This document shows positions 1 through 8,340 of a stretch of DNA of 64,000 nt, one piece after another. A program made the position numbers and the translations under genes. Origin of the DNA: an uncultured Desulfobacter sp. (lineage in GTDB: Bacteria > Desulfobacterota > Desulfobacteria > Desulfobacterales > Desulfobacteraceae); the NCBI RefSeq assembly GCF_963677125.1, contig NZ_OY781882.1, positions 3,356,501 through 3,420,500 on the forward strand, written 5' to 3'. Within the stretch, counting starts at the first letter, position 1, and each line of letters begins with the position of its first letter. Below the pieces are notes generated by a model. That model ran no database searches, had not been told where the DNA came from, and saw only the letters and a list, made by a program, of their open reading frames with translations.

Positions 1-402
1 TACATTGGCGACATTCCCTTTTTTCAACTCAGTCATCCAGATTCGGTTACGCCTGAAGGAGAGCTAACCCTTTTTTCAGATATTAGCACAGGCGAAGAAG
101 TGATACTCATGCAAGGCACTGTGGATAGCCTTATCGCAAGGGCCGGCAGGGTAGCCACGGCAGCCATCGAAACCCATCTTTCTTCGCCCAAAGAGGTTGC
201 AGGCGCGCTTATCGTGTATTGCGCCGGCTGTATGCTCACGGTCCATGATCGACTGGAAGAGGTGGTGGACAGCATTCGCAGCGCGCTGCCGGACACGCCA
301 TTTCTCGGGACATTTACATATGGGGAACAGGGTTGTTTTCTCAACGGCGGAAATCGTCACGGCAATCTTATGATTTCGGTTCTGCTTTTCAGCAAGGCAT
401 AG
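1..402 (+). CDS. FIST domain sensor protein, C-terminal part (5' end outside window)
   Basis: The reading frame is open from the first base and ends with TAG at 400-402, giving the last 133 residues of a longer protein. The segment with 'CAGCMLTVHDR' and then 'PFLGTFTYGEQGCF' matches the end of the FIST C domain, a sensory domain thought to bind small ligands and usually found with signalling proteins. The glycine/cysteine-rich 'GEQGCF' near the end is typical of the family. Only 54 bases separate it from the diguanylate cyclase downstream on the same strand, so the two probably form a sensor/output operon. The N-terminal FIST domain and the start lie outside the window. Confidence 0.8.
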   Translation, partial: YIGDIPFFQLSHPDSVTPEGELTLFSDISTGEEVILMQGTVDSLIARAGRVATAAIETHLSSPKEVAGALIVYCAGCMLTVHDRLEEVVDSIRSALPDTPFLGTFTYGEQGCFLNGGNRHGNLMISVLLFSKA

Positions 403-456
403 CCCTTTTTTAACTAGATGGAGCATCCATAAAACAATCGAAATAAATAAAAACCC

Positions 457-1872
457 ATGGTTATCAAATCTGAACAACTACTCGAAACGGTAATGGATCT
501 GGAACGTTCCCGCCAAAGAGAACATGAAATCCGCATGGAATCTGAAGCCTTACTCAAAGGCCTTCGGGCCATGGGCGGGGCACATTCACAAAATGAGCTA
601 TTCCAAGCGCTTGTCAGTTCATTGCGCAATGTCATTGATTTTGAACAGGCTTTCATTCTTCAGGCAGATGATCAGGGAAAAATGACCGTATTGGCAACGA
701 CTTTCGCCGCATGCAAAAACAGCATCTGGACAAAAGAATCAATGTTTAAAAAAATTCTTGCAGGCAAACCGGTCGCCGCGTTTGATATCTCTTTGGTTCC
801 TGAATGGCAGAATCAACCCGAGTCTGTTACAAAAACAATACGTTCAGCCCTGCACATAGGCTTGAAAGGTAGTGCACTAAACGCCATGTTAGTGATCACC
901 CACTCCGCAGCCAGGCATTTTGGCCCCAATCAGGTAAAAAAAGCACTTCGTTTTTCTCCCCTGGCAACCCAGGCACTTTTAACTTTAGAATTGCAAAAAG
1001 CCCTGCGGGAACGTGACAGATTCTATCAACTTTCCATTGATGCCATGGCCATCTTCACTTCCCAAGGAGATATCATCCAGCACAATCAGGGCTGGATTGC
1101 CGCTTTTGGAGAGAACAAACAGAGATACGGCAACATATTCAGCCTGCTTCACCCCGAAGAAGCCAAACCGTTTCATTCATCAATTGCCGCTTTAAACGCC
1201 CAGCATAAAAAATGCCTGGTCAGGACACGGCTTCGTATTAAGTCCGGTGGTTACAACTGGTTTTCCTGCAGCATCGCAGTCTATTCCGATCAGATGATCT
1301 ATTATATCGTTGCCCGTGATATCACTGACAGCGTTCTTTTTGAACGAAAACTCGTGTATCAGGCCGGACATGATGCACTAACCGGCCTTAAAAATCGGGC
1401 AGAGTTCATAGAAAGCCTTGAAGAAGTGTTCATAGAACACCGGAAAACCCCCCAGAACCTATTTGCTCTCTTCTTTCTTGATCTCAATAAATTTAAAGAA
1501 ATTAATGATACGTTAGGTCATGATATCGGAGATGAACTACTTAAAGCCTTTTCGAATACGCTTAAAGAGTCGGTACGAAGTGAAGACGTTGTCTCACGAC
1601 TTGGCGGCGATGAATTCACCATTATCCTAAAGCATGTGAATTCCATCAAGGACATAGAAACGGTGGCGCATAGGATCCGCCGGAAATGTGCCACACCATA
1701 TGAGTTAAAGGAGCACCGCATCCAGGTGTCAAGCAGCATCGGTATTGCCACCAGTGCATCCGGTTTCAAAAATGGAGAAGATATGCTTCATGCAGCAGAC
1801 TTAGCCATGTATACGGCAAAGCAAGACAAAGCCCAACCTTTTTGTATACACCAAGACACCATTCCCCCTTGA
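457..1872 (+). CDS. Diguanylate cyclase with GAF-like and PAS domains
   Basis: This 471-residue protein probably makes cyclic di-GMP from two GTP. A short coiled N-terminus leads into a GAF-like region (about residues 35-180), a PAS domain starting near 'RDRFYQLSIDAMAIF' (about 190-300) and a GGDEF domain (about 305-465). The catalytic GGDEF signature is intact at residue 383. RSED lies five residues before it, which is the RxxD inhibitory I-site, so product feedback is likely. There is no EAL or HD-GYP domain and no membrane segment, so it is cytoplasmic. It follows the FIST gene closely, and FIST may supply its signal. The Shine-Dalgarno before the ATG is weak. Confidence 0.88.
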   Translation: MVIKSEQLLETVMDLERSRQREHEIRMESEALLKGLRAMGGAHSQNELFQALVSSLRNVIDFEQAFILQADDQGKMTVLATTFAACKNSIWTKESMFKKILAGKPVAAFDISLVPEWQNQPESVTKTIRSALHIGLKGSALNAMLVITHSAARHFGPNQVKKALRFSPLATQALLTLELQKALRERDRFYQLSIDAMAIFTSQGDIIQHNQGWIAAFGENKQRYGNIFSLLHPEEAKPFHSSIAALNAQHKKCLVRTRLRIKSGGYNWFSCSIAVYSDQMIYYIVARDITDSVLFERKLVYQAGHDALTGLKNRAEFIESLEEVFIEHRKTPQNLFALFFLDLNKFKEINDTLGHDIGDELLKAFSNTLKESVRSEDVVSRLGGDEFTIILKHVNSIKDIETVAHRIRRKCATPYELKEHRIQVSSSIGIATSASGFKNGEDMLHAADLAMYTAKQDKAQPFCIHQDTIPP

Positions 1873-1958
1873 TGAAGTGAAAAAAATATCTACGAAGATA
1901 AGCAATGAAATTGAACGTCCCGAACGAGTACATTGATAATACAAGCCCTCTGCATCCT

Positions 1959-2012
1959 TATCGCTATCGCTATCGGGATCGGGATCGCTATCGGGATCGC
2001 TATGGGGATCGA
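1959..2012. repeat. Degenerate hexanucleotide tandem repeat
   Basis: Nine consecutive 6-base units fit the pattern [T/G]ATSGS with few deviations (TATCGC, TATCGC, TATCGG, GATCGG, GATCGC, TATCGG, GATCGC, TATGGG, GATCGA). The tract lies in the 240-base spacer between the convergent diguanylate cyclase and glutamate synthase genes. It merges into the hairpin at 1997-2042. Confidence 0.75.
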
Positions 2013-2042
2013 AAACAGTGTGTAGTTCGATCCCCATAGCGA
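1997..2042. terminator. Long perfect hairpin between convergent genes
   Basis: A perfect 17-bp inverted repeat (1997-2013 with 2026-2042, 12-base loop) sits between the 3' ends of two convergent genes. No T-tract follows on either strand, so it is not a textbook intrinsic terminator. It may block read-through in both directions or be part of the adjacent hexamer repeat. Confidence 0.5.
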
Positions 2043-2112
2043 GAACGATTCCGATAGTACGCTCAGTATGAGTAAGCCTTCTCTAAGTAACGCCTTGAAT
2101 GATTGTATATGA

Positions 2113-4446
2113 TTACATCAAAGGCGTATTGGGTATCAGTTCCCATATACCGCAGGGACAAGCTCCTTTGCAAAATCCGCATCCAATGCATTTGGATTCG
2201 TCCACCACATATTCAAAGCCGGCTTCCTTTTCCTGGCGACTGATGGCACCTTCAGGGCATACCGACACACAAATGCCACAATCCCTGCAATTGCCGCAAG
2301 AGGCGCAATCCTGACCGCACTCTTCCAGATTGTCAGCATCCTGCCTGGGATTGTAATAGGTCAGACTGACCCGCTGGGTATCAATCATGGGAGCAAGGGT
2401 GAGCCCCGCCATATCAGGCGCCTGGCCATTAAGAAGCTGATCAATGACAGTGGCGGTTCTTCTGCCGGCCCCGATGGCATCAGTGATCAGTCCTGGTCCC
2501 ACGGCATCCCCGATGGCAAAAATCTTTTCGTCCGAGGACCGGCCGGCATCGTCAACCTTAACAAACCCTCTGTCAAGCTCAATTTCCTCACCAAGGAATG
2601 AGAGATCAGGGACATCTCCAATGGAGATCACAACCGTATTGGCCTCAAGGGTTTCACCATCTTCAAGCAGAACGCCTTTGGCGTTAATCTCTTTGGTGAA
2701 CAACGGCCAGCGGAACTGGGCACCGCATTTTTCAGCATCTTCTCTTTCCTTGCCGAATGCAGCCGGTTTCTGGACATCGATCAGGGTAATATCCACAGCA
2801 CCCAACCGGTGAGCTTCAGTGGCCACATCACAGCCCACATTACCGGCTCCGATGATCACGATTTTTTTGCCGGGCTTGATCTTGTCGGCCTTGGCCTGCT
2901 CAAGAAAATCATTGGCAAAAAGAGCGCGATCAGCACCCTTAACCGGAAGAGACCTGGGTTTTTTTGCACCCGCTGCCACCACAACATAGTCATGGCTCTT
3001 TTTTATTTCAGCAAATTTTTCAGCGTCGATTGCCTCACCCAGTCTTATATCCTTTATATAAGACTTTATCCGATCTATTTCGGCATTCAGGGTGTCGGCA
3101 GGAATTCGGGACTCGGGAATAACAGCGGAAATTTTTCCACCAATAGTCTGTCCGGCTTCAAATACCGTAGCGGTATGCCCTTTCATGGTCAATTGCCAGG
3201 CTGCAGAAATACCGCCCGGGCCGCCACCGATGACAGCGACTTTCTTTTTGGACTCTTTGGCCGGTTTTGGCGGTTTAATATTCTGGGCAGCCTGACCAAG
3301 AAGGCGAACATTAATGGGTGTCATATAGGACAGGTTACGGGTGCAAGACGCCATACAGGGACTCGGGCACAAGTGACCGCACACCGTTGCCGGAAAGGGA
3401 GAATACTCAAGGCCCATGGAGATGGCTTCGTCAATATTATCGGCCCGAACCATGGCCCAGCGCTGCTGCACAGGGATTCCGGTGGGGCAGGATGCCTGGC
3501 AGGGCGAAATATATTTACCCTGCTCCCATACCGGGATGTATCTTCTGTACTCACCCTTGGTAATAACAGGCACTGTGCCCTTTTCAGTTTCCTGGAGATC
3601 CCCGATCAAGCCACCGCGACCAAGCTCCATATCCCAGACCTGTTCCCTGAACCATGACATCGATTTTCGATCCGGACCGTCGGCTTTTTCCTGGGGATTT
3701 TTGGCTTCAAACAGCCGCCAATCTTTTCGCACGGCCAGTTCCTCAAGCAATTTCGGCTTTTCAATTTTCTTAAGAAACGTTTTAATACCCTGGAGCAGCC
3801 ATTCCCATTCCTGATCATCAAGTTCCACTTCCTTGGCATCTTTATCGGAATAAGTTTTGGCCTCACCACGAACAAAAACCTTTCCGCCTACCATGCCCAC
3901 CAGGGGTCTGTACCCCAGAACCTGTTCCGGGTTGGCAGCGTTTAAGCCGCAAATAACGGCAATCCCGCCTGCCATAAACTCACCAAAGTAATCCCCTGCA
4001 GAGCCCAGAACCCACAATTCAGGGGGCTCAAATCGGGGATTTCGTTTAGTCATGGTCATACCCCGGGCGCCAATGGAACCGCCCACAAAAACCTTACCCT
4101 GAGCTGCACCGTTCATGGCCCCATTGGAGGCAGATCCATGCACGATGATTTGTGCACCGGCATTGAGCCAGCCAATATCATCCGATGCCGGCCCCATAAT
4201 CTCTATTCTTGTATTGGGCGTACCCAGGGAGCCTGTACGCTGCCCGGAATGACCAATGATACGGATATCCATCCTGTCAGGGGATGCTTCCCACAGTCGT
4301 CCGCCAATACCGTGCTGACCGAAGGCCTGGACTTCAAGCTTTCTGTTACCCCGTTTAACGTGCTGGTGAATAGTCTCTTCAAGTACTCGCGAAGAGATCC
4401 GTTTTTCATCTCTTTTACCTGCTATAAAAATATAGTCGCTTTTCAT
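2113..4446 (-). CDS. Glutamate synthase GXGXG domain fused to NAD(P)H-dependent oxidoreductase with C-terminal ferredoxin
   Basis: This 777-residue protein combines parts that are separate in classical GOGAT. Residues about 20-200 hold the GXGXG beta-helix domain of glutamate synthase. Residues about 310-375 hold a Cys-rich Fer4_20 domain ('CPTGIPVQQ', 'CGHLCPSPCMASC'). A GltD-like FAD/NAD(P)H module follows ('VIGGGPGGISAAW' near residue 400 and a second Rossmann motif 'IIGAGNVGCDVA'). Two 4Fe-4S motifs at about 713-765 ('CGNCRDCGICVSVCP', 'CIGCGFCKGACPCG') end it. The start at 4446 has GGAGGA eight bases upstream; an in-frame start at 4524 would overlap the preceding gene. As last gene of the operon it probably delivers electrons to the FMN subunit to make glutamate from 2-oxoglutarate and glutamine-derived ammonia. 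Confidence 0.88.
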   Translation of the reverse strand: MKSDYIFIAGKRDEKRISSRVLEETIHQHVKRGNRKLEVQAFGQHGIGGRLWEASPDRMDIRIIGHSGQRTGSLGTPNTRIEIMGPASDDIGWLNAGAQIIVHGSASNGAMNGAAQGKVFVGGSIGARGMTMTKRNPRFEPPELWVLGSAGDYFGEFMAGGIAVICGLNAANPEQVLGYRPLVGMVGGKVFVRGEAKTYSDKDAKEVELDDQEWEWLLQGIKTFLKKIEKPKLLEELAVRKDWRLFEAKNPQEKADGPDRKSMSWFREQVWDMELGRGGLIGDLQETEKGTVPVITKGEYRRYIPVWEQGKYISPCQASCPTGIPVQQRWAMVRADNIDEAISMGLEYSPFPATVCGHLCPSPCMASCTRNLSYMTPINVRLLGQAAQNIKPPKPAKESKKKVAVIGGGPGGISAAWQLTMKGHTATVFEAGQTIGGKISAVIPESRIPADTLNAEIDRIKSYIKDIRLGEAIDAEKFAEIKKSHDYVVVAAGAKKPRSLPVKGADRALFANDFLEQAKADKIKPGKKIVIIGAGNVGCDVATEAHRLGAVDITLIDVQKPAAFGKEREDAEKCGAQFRWPLFTKEINAKGVLLEDGETLEANTVVISIGDVPDLSFLGEEIELDRGFVKVDDAGRSSDEKIFAIGDAVGPGLITDAIGAGRRTATVIDQLLNGQAPDMAGLTLAPMIDTQRVSLTYYNPRQDADNLEECGQDCASCGNCRDCGICVSVCPEGAISRQEKEAGFEYVVDESKCIGCGFCKGACPCGIWELIPNTPLM

Positions 4447-4462
4447 GATATCCCGTCCTCCT

Positions 4463-6097
4463 TTACACCACGTACTTGATACTGAGACGGTCAGCAATGT
4501 TTTTATCATCAATTCCCAGCGCATCGGACATACCGATGGGAAGGGAGGTGGAACGTCCCAAAGGCGCTACAATTTTCTTAAGCTGTGTGTCAAAGGAAAC
4601 ATAAATATCCACCAGGCGCTGGGCCACATCTTCCGGGTCAAGACGACGATAGAGTCTGGGATCCTGAGACGTAATGCCTTTGGGACAGATGCCCAGGTTG
4701 CATACGTTGCACCGGTCTTCTTCGGTACCCACACAGCCGGCGGCTGCCTGCATCACATACTTTCCGATCTGAACCCCGGATGCGCCCAACATGATAAGCG
4801 CGGCTGCATTTGCGGCAATGTTGCCGTTTTTACCAATACCGCCTCCGGCAAAAATAGGCACTTCATTCTGTTTACCGATGGATGTCAAATTCAGGTAGTT
4901 GTCCCGGACACAACTGGCGATTGGATGCCCCATGTGGTCCATGGAAACGGCATATGCCGCCCCCGTCCCGCCATCTTCACCATCAATGGCAAGCCCTGCC
5001 GCATACTCATTACGCGTCAGGTTGTTCATCACCGCAAGGGATGTAGATGAAGCGGAAATTTTAGGATACACCGGCACCCTGAACCCCCATGCCATGGACA
5101 TTGAGAGAATCATCTTGGCCACGGACTCTTCAATGGAGTACTGGGTCTGATGGGTCGGGGGACTGGGCAGGCTGACGCCCTGGGGAACACCACGAATAGC
5201 TGCAATAAGCTTATTCACTTTGTGCCACATCAAAAGCCCGCCGTCACCGGGTTTTGCGCCCTGACCGTATTTGATCTCAATGGCGCAGGGGTCTTCTTTC
5301 ATGTGTGGAATGGCGTGAATAATCTCATCCCATCCGAAATACCCCGAAGCAATCTGCAGGATGACATATTTAAGGAACCGGGAGCGCAGCAACCGTGGCG
5401 GGCACCCGCCTTCACCGGTACAGATACGAACGGGCATACCCATCTCTTCATTCAGGTAGGCCACCCCCATCTGCAAGCCTTCCCACATGGTTGGAGAGAG
5501 AGCCCCAAAGGACATGCCGCCGATAATCAAAGGATAAATTTCCCGGACCGGTGGGATCCAGCCCTTTTCCCGAAGTTGCTTCATGTTTTCCCTGGGAGGA
5601 AGCACACGGCCGAGCAGGGTGCGCATCTCAAATTCATGGCGCCCGGCATCCAGAGCCGGATCCGTAAGCATGGAAATTCGGGTGAACTTGATTCTGTCGA
5701 GCACTGATCCCGAAGCGTTCCGCCGACCGCCTCTGCGCCGTGGAATACCATGCTGGTTGATATGAAAATTCAGTCTGTCCAGACCCGGATTTTTCTTGGG
5801 CCGGATGGCATCATTAGGACAGACCAGGGTGCACATGGCGCAGCCGATGCAGGCATTTTCAACCCGGGTATCCTGACGAATACCATAAAAAGTATCATAA
5901 TCGTTACTGTGCTCGGTATTTTTACCCACAGACGTTTTTATGATCCGTTTCTGGAACGGATGCAGGGAGATGGCCTTGACCGGACACACCGCCGTACACT
6001 GACCGCACAGGGTGCATCGGTCATTATTATATTCGATCTGCCAGGGCAGATCATTCAGACTTAAAGAGGAAGGTTCAAGGCTTCTGTTTGACGACAT
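4463..6097 (-). CDS. Archaeal-type glutamate synthase, FMN-binding catalytic subunit with N-terminal ferredoxin domain
   Basis: This 544-residue protein begins with two 4Fe-4S motifs (Cys28/31/34/38 and Cys83/86/89/93). The FMN-binding TIM-barrel of glutamate synthase follows, with features such as 'GGMSFGALSP', 'GEGGCPPRLL', 'IEIKYGQGAKPGDGG' and 'IDGEDGGTGAAY'. The Cys-rich segment 'CNVCNLGICPKG' near the C-terminus probably binds the 3Fe-4S cluster. It would reduce the 2-iminoglutarate intermediate to glutamate. AGGAGGT lies six bases before the ATG, so the start is secure although it overlaps the end of the amidotransferase gene by 37 bases; this suggests translational coupling. The separate amidotransferase, FMN and GXGXG genes follow the archaeal split architecture rather than the large bacterial GltB. 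Confidence 0.9.
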   Translation of the reverse strand: MSSNRSLEPSSLSLNDLPWQIEYNNDRCTLCGQCTAVCPVKAISLHPFQKRIIKTSVGKNTEHSNDYDTFYGIRQDTRVENACIGCAMCTLVCPNDAIRPKKNPGLDRLNFHINQHGIPRRRGGRRNASGSVLDRIKFTRISMLTDPALDAGRHEFEMRTLLGRVLPPRENMKQLREKGWIPPVREIYPLIIGGMSFGALSPTMWEGLQMGVAYLNEEMGMPVRICTGEGGCPPRLLRSRFLKYVILQIASGYFGWDEIIHAIPHMKEDPCAIEIKYGQGAKPGDGGLLMWHKVNKLIAAIRGVPQGVSLPSPPTHQTQYSIEESVAKMILSMSMAWGFRVPVYPKISASSTSLAVMNNLTRNEYAAGLAIDGEDGGTGAAYAVSMDHMGHPIASCVRDNYLNLTSIGKQNEVPIFAGGGIGKNGNIAANAAALIMLGASGVQIGKYVMQAAAGCVGTEEDRCNVCNLGICPKGITSQDPRLYRRLDPEDVAQRLVDIYVSFDTQLKKIVAPLGRSTSLPIGMSDALGIDDKNIADRLSIKYVV

Positions 6098-7191
6098 ATA
6101 TTTACCTCCTGACGCTCAGGGCTTACAGTGACTGTATCAAGGTGCATGGGTTGAAAATCCATGGTTTTATCCCGGTCCGGGATGACGGCATCCAACCCGC
6201 AGATCTCGGATGAAAACGCAAACACACCCGGTTTGCCTCCCACCACACCGGGCCGCAGTTTCTTGCGGTCCTGAACCATGAACATGGAGTGATCCGGCAG
6301 GGTACCAATAACCATATTAGGGCCGTCAATAATCAGGGGACGGCATGTCTTTTTCAAATGACCCAAAAATTCAAAATTGGGGTGTTTTTCAAGGGCTGCA
6401 CGCTGAAGCGGCGTAATCACATGCTTATACCCGTCAATACCTAAGCCCAACTCCTCCATGGTAAAATGAAGGATGTGGGCAAACACTTCTGAATCAGACT
6501 GATAGCCCGTATAGCCGGGGATATCCCTTGAGGAAAGAAAGTCTTTGATGGGAATAAACGCTGTGTTTTCACCATTGGTCATGGTGCAGTACCCCTTGAT
6601 AAAAAACGGATGGCACGCATACAGGTTGATGGCATAATTGGTGTTCTGCCTTCCCTGGGCCATGATAATCCTTGCATGAAGTTCTTTTCTGTCAAGGCCC
6701 AGGTATTCTGCCAGCTTCATGGGATCCCCGATCTCCTTGAGCATAATGGTGTCGGGCCAGAAGGAAAACACGATCATGTCATTTTTCTCTTCACCCATCT
6801 CCCGTATTTTAAGCCGCACATCCAAAAGTCTTGCGGCAAGCTCCTCTTTGGTCAAGGCATCCCAGCCTTCGGGTAATTCATAGGCTCTGATCAGATAGAC
6901 ATGTCGTCTGGGGATTCCTTCTACCCGGGTTTTCGGTGGTTTCAAAGAGACTTTATGCTTGGTCATAAAACCAAGGTCCATCATAAAAAGGTCCAGACGG
7001 CGAATGCCTTCTTCAGTAAAGATCCCCGACAAAATCGGATCCTCTTTCATCTCTTCAAAGGTGCCACCAAGGTCCTGGAGCAAAAGTCCCACGCCGGAGC
7101 CATCATGCCCTTCCTTCATCACATCAAGGGCTTTGATGGCCAGCATCGGAGACAGAGGGTCCTTGCTGGTAATTGCAAACAGACGACACAT
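6061..7191 (-). CDS. Class II glutamine amidotransferase subunit of glutamate synthase
   Basis: The 376-residue protein starts Met-Cys-Arg-Leu-Phe. Cys2 becomes the N-terminal nucleophile of Ntn-type (class II) glutaminases after methionine removal. This decides the start: ATG at 7191, with AAGGAG nine bases upstream, rather than an in-frame TTG at 7200 that would bury the cysteine. The protein should release ammonia from glutamine for the FMN subunit encoded next. It is the first gene of the operon running 7191 to 2113. Other recognisable segments are 'GHDGSGVGLLLQDLGG' and 'AQGRQNTNYAINLYACHPF'. Confidence 0.88.
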   Translation of the reverse strand: MCRLFAITSKDPLSPMLAIKALDVMKEGHDGSGVGLLLQDLGGTFEEMKEDPILSGIFTEEGIRRLDLFMMDLGFMTKHKVSLKPPKTRVEGIPRRHVYLIRAYELPEGWDALTKEELAARLLDVRLKIREMGEEKNDMIVFSFWPDTIMLKEIGDPMKLAEYLGLDRKELHARIIMAQGRQNTNYAINLYACHPFFIKGYCTMTNGENTAFIPIKDFLSSRDIPGYTGYQSDSEVFAHILHFTMEELGLGIDGYKHVITPLQRAALEKHPNFEFLGHLKKTCRPLIIDGPNMVIGTLPDHSMFMVQDRKKLRPGVVGGKPGVFAFSSEICGLDAVIPDRDKTMDFQPMHLDTVTVSPERQEVNICRQTEALNLPL

Positions 7192-7399
7192 ATTTTTCAA
7201 CTCCTTATGGTCTATATCTTTAAGCAGTCAAATGACCGCGGGTCAAAATTTCGAAACTTAAACATTAAAGCCACTTAATAGGACTGTCAATCTTTATTTT
7301 CCTAATGGGGATTATTATGGGTGGGGGGCGAGGCAAGAACACAAACAAAATCTAAATAAACGAACTTGTAAAAAGCTCATCCGCCAGCCACTTCATTGA

Positions 7400-7981
7400 C
7401 TAAGAATTGCGACTATTCTTGGTTTGTGTAGGAATTAAAAATCCGGCACACTTATATAATGATTGTATTTTTTCCAGATCCTGCTCCAAACTCTTTCCAG
7501 GATGTATTTTGCCCAACCACCGGGTCCTTTTGCTATGATTATCCAGATACCAGCAGATGATCGGAACATCTGCACCTTTGGCAATGTACCAAAATCCGGT
7601 TTTAATTGTGGACACCGACCTACGGGTGCCTTCCGGCACCAGGGCCACCACCAGCTCCTCATTTTCTTCATATCTTTTAATTACACCACCCACAAACCCA
7701 CGGGCTTTGTCTCGCTTCACCGGAATCCCCCCAAGACTTTTCAAAAAAAGTGACATAGGGAAAAAGAACCATTTGGATTTGATAAGTAATTTGGCATCAA
7801 TTCCGGCAAGTTTGATATACGCCAAGGCCCGCACCGTATCCAGGTTGGTTGTATGTGGGAACCCGATGACCACACAGCGGGGCTCCCAATAGGCCGGCAA
7901 TGGGTCATAAGTCCACCCCATCCCGGCATAAAGTAACTTGCCAAGAGCGCTGAACAAAAAAGGGAAAGGATTAATGAACAT
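7400..7981 (-). CDS. PlsC-like 1-acylglycerol-3-phosphate acyltransferase
   Basis: This 193-residue protein has the two hallmark acyltransferase motifs: HxxxxD ('HTTNLD') near residue 42 and 'VPEGTRR' near residue 114. The hydrophobic N-terminus and basic surface fit a peripheral or monotopic membrane enzyme of phospholipid synthesis, or a related acyl transfer. It resembles the short family whose members are often annotated simply as 1-acyl-sn-glycerol-3-phosphate acyltransferase. It is monocistronic on the minus strand, about 210 bases upstream of the amidotransferase gene. The acyl acceptor cannot be read from the sequence. Confidence 0.78.
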   Translation of the reverse strand: MFINPFPFLFSALGKLLYAGMGWTYDPLPAYWEPRCVVIGFPHTTNLDTVRALAYIKLAGIDAKLLIKSKWFFFPMSLFLKSLGGIPVKRDKARGFVGGVIKRYEENEELVVALVPEGTRRSVSTIKTGFWYIAKGADVPIICWYLDNHSKRTRWLGKIHPGKSLEQDLEKIQSLYKCAGFLIPTQTKNSRNS

Positions 7982-8340
7982 TATATGCCTCTTTATCTCT
8001 CATACGTTGATTTTTTCCCCCAAGACAATCAATTTTCATATTTTTTTCTCCCTCCAGCATTGTATCCGGGCTTAATGATCGGGGTTTTTTCCATAAAGTT
8101 CCAACAACTAATTAAAGGACCATCTTAAATAATGTTTTTTGAAAAGAATCGCAATATCGAAAAATCGTCACAGGAGAGAAGATGACAACAGATACGATGT
8201 TTTCGTTTACTTTAAAATTAGCCCATGTTATTTTTCAAAAAAAGAAAATTTCAAACAAATCGTCAATCGAAACATAGCGCAGGTTATTCACACGTCCAAC
8301 ATCCTTTTTTTCCATAAAATCCTGTGCAAAGGAGCGCATA
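7982..8340. other. Intergenic region between acyltransferase and chemoreceptor
   Basis: This AT-rich stretch of 359 bases between divergent genes must hold both promoters, but no strong sigma-70 or sigma-54 match stands out. A 31-codon reading frame at 8182-8277 (ATG preceded by GGAGAGAAG) is the only translatable-looking element and has no recognisable product. The chemoreceptor Shine-Dalgarno (AAAGGAG) lies at its right end. Confidence 0.5.

Noticed and set aside
8182..8277. 31-codon frame with a good Shine-Dalgarno in front of the chemoreceptor gene
   Set aside because: Composition is low in complexity and nothing supports a product; it could be chance in AT-rich DNA.
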